Source: JBJHBP01 sp050485645
GTDB lineage: Bacteria > Pseudomonadota > Gammaproteobacteria > Steroidobacterales > Rariloculaceae
Reading direction: 5' to 3'
Assembly: GCA_050485645.1 (NCBI GenBank)
Contig: JBJHBT010000010.1
Span: 62,001-126,000, forward strand
Length of the DNA: 64,000 nt
A model generated the notes under the pieces. The model made no database searches. It was not told the DNA's origin and saw only the letters and a program-made list of their open reading frames with translations. Below are positions 63,918 through 64,000 of this stretch, piece after piece; position 1 is the first letter of the stretch; the number at the start of each line of letters is the position of its first letter. The position numbers and the translations under genes are program-made.

Positions 63918-64000
63918 TCAAAGCGAGGCCAGTACCAGAGTGGTGTCGAGCATGCGGTTCGAAAAACCCCATTCGTTGTCGTACCAGGAGCAGACTTTCA
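63918..64000 (-). CDS. gap: glyceraldehyde-3-phosphate dehydrogenase (3' end only)
   Basis: Only the last 27 codons plus stop are in the window. They read SWYDNEWGFSNRMLDTTLVL and end in ASL, the conserved GAPDH C-terminus. The stop overlaps a possible TTG start of pgk. Together with pgk and pyk it makes a lower-glycolysis operon. Confidence 0.9.
   Translation of the reverse strand, partial: KVCSWYDNEWGFSNRMLDTTLVLASL

Overview
The window is a gene-dense piece of a high-G+C gammaproteobacterial chromosome. The evidence is the gene order. A dcw cell-wall/division cluster is linked to lpxC, an M23 peptidase and secA. A petABC block lies beside sspAB. An rsmI-lpoA-yraN-diaA block, a murA-ibaG // lptCAB-rpoN-hpf-ptsN-rapZ block and a gap-pgk-pyk block follow. 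zapD, lpoA and a DciA-type helicase loader are also gammaproteobacterial features. MurE carries the DNPR motif of the meso-diaminopimelate-adding enzyme, so the cell is Gram-negative with DAP peptidoglycan. I do not name a genus. Most of the window looks about two-thirds G+C; the stretch from about 7.4 to 14.6 kb is visibly nearer one half.

Layout. 0-6.7 kb: end of a VWA-domain gene, then on the minus strand a PQQ-type dehydrogenase with a separate c-type cytochrome, an AhpC/AhpD peroxidase pair, and a DUF222-HNH nuclease gene preceded by a LexA-like box. 6.8-19.3 kb: type IV pilus locus. pilA has a textbook sigma-54 promoter and a strong terminator. An AT-richer glycan island is inserted between pilA and pilB: a GT-C-like membrane protein, a flippase-like membrane protein, two methyltransferases, a GT4-like and a DPM1-like glycosyltransferase. 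pilB-pilC-pilD then lead into coaE and zapD. 20.8-26.8 kb: mutT, secA, an M23-family protein, dciA and lpxC.

26.9-43.7 kb: the dcw cluster on the minus strand, read right to left as mraZ-rsmH-ftsL-ftsI-murE-murF-mraY-murD-ftsW-murG-murC-murB-ftsQ-ftsA-ftsZ, then lpxC. Nearly every junction is a 4-8 bp overlap. There is no ddl gene. A consensus sigma-70 promoter and three 10-bp-spaced MraZ repeats lie upstream of mraZ. 43.8-44.2 kb: rnpB (RNase P RNA).

44.2-64 kb: housekeeping and envelope genes: rsmI, lpoA, yraN, diaA, sspB, sspA, petCBA (bc1 complex), a DegS/AlgW-like protease, murA, ibaG, lptC-lptA-lptB, rpoN, hpf, ptsN, rapZ, a patatin-like phospholipase, pyk, pgk and the 3' end of gap at the window edge. 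The theme is the cell envelope: precursor synthesis (mur, lpx), division (fts), LPS export (lpt), protein export (sec), envelope stress (degS) and surface pili. RpoN, encoded here, is the sigma factor expected to read the pilA promoter.

The most interesting parts are the pilA-pilB glycan island, the LexA-like box in front of the DUF222-HNH gene, substitutions at catalytic positions in the M23 protein and the DegS-like protease, a cysteine-bearing long LptA, and an NtrC-like nested palindrome between rnpB and mraZ.
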